From Sulfuricella sp. T08 (GTDB taxonomy: Bacteria > Pseudomonadota > Gammaproteobacteria > Burkholderiales > Sulfuricellaceae), in assembly GCF_000971475.1 (NCBI RefSeq), contig NZ_DF967522.1:21257-85256 (forward strand): a DNA stretch of 64,000 bases, given 5' to 3'. The position numbers were made by a program, and so were the translations under genes. This document shows positions 63,332 through 64,000 of this stretch, piece by piece (positions within the stretch are counted from its first letter, which is position 1; every line of letters begins with the position of its first letter). The notes under the pieces were generated by a model that made no database searches, was not told where the DNA came from, and saw nothing but the letters and a program-made list of their open reading frames with translations.

Positions 63332-64000
63332 ATTTTTGCTACTACAGTACTCCGGAACCCACTTCTTCAATCCCTGTTTAACCTCCTGTTCCGATAGCAT
63401 TTCCCCGCTTCCCGTCCACTGCAACAGCGCATCGAGCCAGACATCGTCTGCCGTGCGCGCTTGGGCGATACGCAGCTTGGGGTGAGGTGTCGGCAACGTA
63501 TGCTCATCATCAGCCAGTAATTCTTCGTACAGCTTTTCCCCTGGGCGCAGGCCGGTGAATACAATGGGAATATCACCCTCTGAAAAACCGGAAAGCCGGA
63601 TCATATCCTTAGCCAATTCCACAATCCTGACCGGCTCCCCCATATCCAGCACAAAAATCTCGCCACCCTCCCCCATCAATCCAGCCTGAAGCACCAGCTG
63701 AGCAGCCTCGGGAATAGACATGAAATAGCGCGTGATTTCCGGATGGGTAACGGTAATGGGCCCACCGCGCGCGATCTGCTCCTGGAATTTGGGAATCACG
63801 CTACCCGTACTGCCCAGCACGTTGCCAAACCGCACCATGACAAAGCGAGTCCCCGAAGCACTCTTTTCTCCCTGCAAACCAGCACCCCCTCCCTCTTGCA
63901 GGGGGAGGGTTGGGGAGAGGGTAGAATTACCGGTTGACGCTGAGGCACTGGGGGAGAGGGAACCCTGCAACCCCTGGCAAACCATCTCGGCCAAGCGCTT
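63326..64000 (-). CDS. CapD/WbpM-type nucleotide-sugar 4,6-dehydratase, 5' end outside window
   Basis: Last 224 codons, frame open to the right edge. KRLAEMVCQ at the edge is the SDR active-site helix region; then [64 protein letters not shown] and [14 protein letters not shown] (each quoted only in part) are typical of the polysaccharide-biosynthesis membrane dehydratases. Between CQGLQG and EKSASGTRF there are 31 extra residues ([10 protein letters not shown]... GGGAGLQG) encoded by a repeat between 8-bp direct repeats. The frame is kept, so the protein may still work. Confidence 0.9.
   Translation of the reverse strand, partial: KRLAEMVCQGLQGSLSPSASASTGNSTLSPTLPLQEGGGAGLQGEKSASGTRFVMVRFGNVLGSTGSVIPKFQEQIARGGPITVTHPEITRYFMSIPEAAQLVLQAGLMGEGGEIFVLDMGEPVRIVELAKDMIRLSGFSEGDIPIVFTGLRPGEKLYEELLADDEHTLPTPHPKLRIAQARTADDVWLDALLQWTGSGEMLSEQEVKQGLKKWVPEYCSSKNS
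63870..63970. mobile_element. 93-bp repeat insertion with 8-bp flanking direct repeats inside CapD-like gene
   Basis: CCCTGCAA occurs at 63870-63877 and again at 63963-63970, exactly 93 bp apart. Between them is a palindromic CCCTCCCTC-TTGCA-GGGGGAGGG unit followed by TTGGGGAGAGGG (63882-63923), the same family as 54082-54123, and a tail ending GGGGGAGAGGG. It looks like insertion of an 85-bp non-autonomous REP-like element with target duplication. No transposase or RAYT gene is in view. Confidence 0.7.

Overview
This window is a dense chromosomal segment, with no transposase, phage gene or CRISPR array that I can see. The gene set points to an autotrophic betaproteobacterium of the Sulfuricella / Gallionellaceae / Thiobacillus type. 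The evidence is a form II RuBisCO with CbbR, CbbQ and CbbO, Calvin-cycle sugar-phosphate genes, a PEP-CTERM protein with an EpsA-type LuxR regulator, and the gene order zapA - 6S RNA - fau. The genus assignment is inference.

Layout. 1-5028 (minus): two-partner secretion pair, tpsB then a giant tpsA that runs off the left edge. 5142-9244 (minus): a PstS-like secreted protein, a PEP-CTERM protein with a candidate c-di-GMP-I riboswitch in its leader, and a DsbC-like isomerase. 9549-14389 (minus): an orphan pseudopilin, an EpsA-like regulator, an unrecognised 224-aa protein and an EAL-CBS-GGDEF protein. 14473-19050 (minus): rsmE, argA, yggX, ppk. 19130-27759 (plus): a thioredoxin-like protein, an inositol-monophosphatase-family enzyme, then tkt-gap-pgk-pyk-fba. 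27805-34933: divergent cbbR / cbbM-cbbQ-cbbO, then a phosphofructokinase with unusual cofactor-site residues. 35056-36681: a CHASE-GGDEF protein. 36739-46653: a GntR regulator divergent from a TRAP transporter and a complete malonate decarboxylase set (mdcA, C, D, E, G, B, H), followed by a TauE/SafE permease. 47523-49401 (minus): zapB-like gene, zapA, 6S RNA, fau, EVE-domain gene. 49523-51679: cobalamin riboswitch and a BtuB-like receptor. 51756-61796: LPS core cluster (two-component mix of GT9 and GT4 glycosyltransferases, msbA, waaL). 62007-64000 (minus): an AAA/DUF4143 ATPase and the 3' part of a CapD/WbpM-type nucleotide-sugar dehydratase gene.

How the parts fit. RuBisCO with its QO activase, transketolase, GAPDH, PGK, aldolase and a possibly reversible PFK cover most of the carbon-fixation and regeneration steps. 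Phosphoribulokinase and a classical FBPase are not in the window. The malonate block would let the cell take up malonate and convert it to acetate plus CO2. Two c-di-GMP turnover proteins, a putative c-di-GMP riboswitch, EpsA, the PEP-CTERM protein, TPS secretion and the LPS genes give the segment a surface/biofilm theme.

The most unusual feature is the repeats. At least a dozen palindromic elements of several sequence families sit in or across gene borders. One has inserted exactly 93 bp (31 codons) inside the CapD-like gene between 8-bp direct repeats without breaking the frame. Others supply the C-terminus of one glycosyltransferase, the N-terminus of another, the start of argA and the stop of rsmE. 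Each junction of tkt-gap-pgk-pyk and cbbQ-cbbO holds a different long hairpin.
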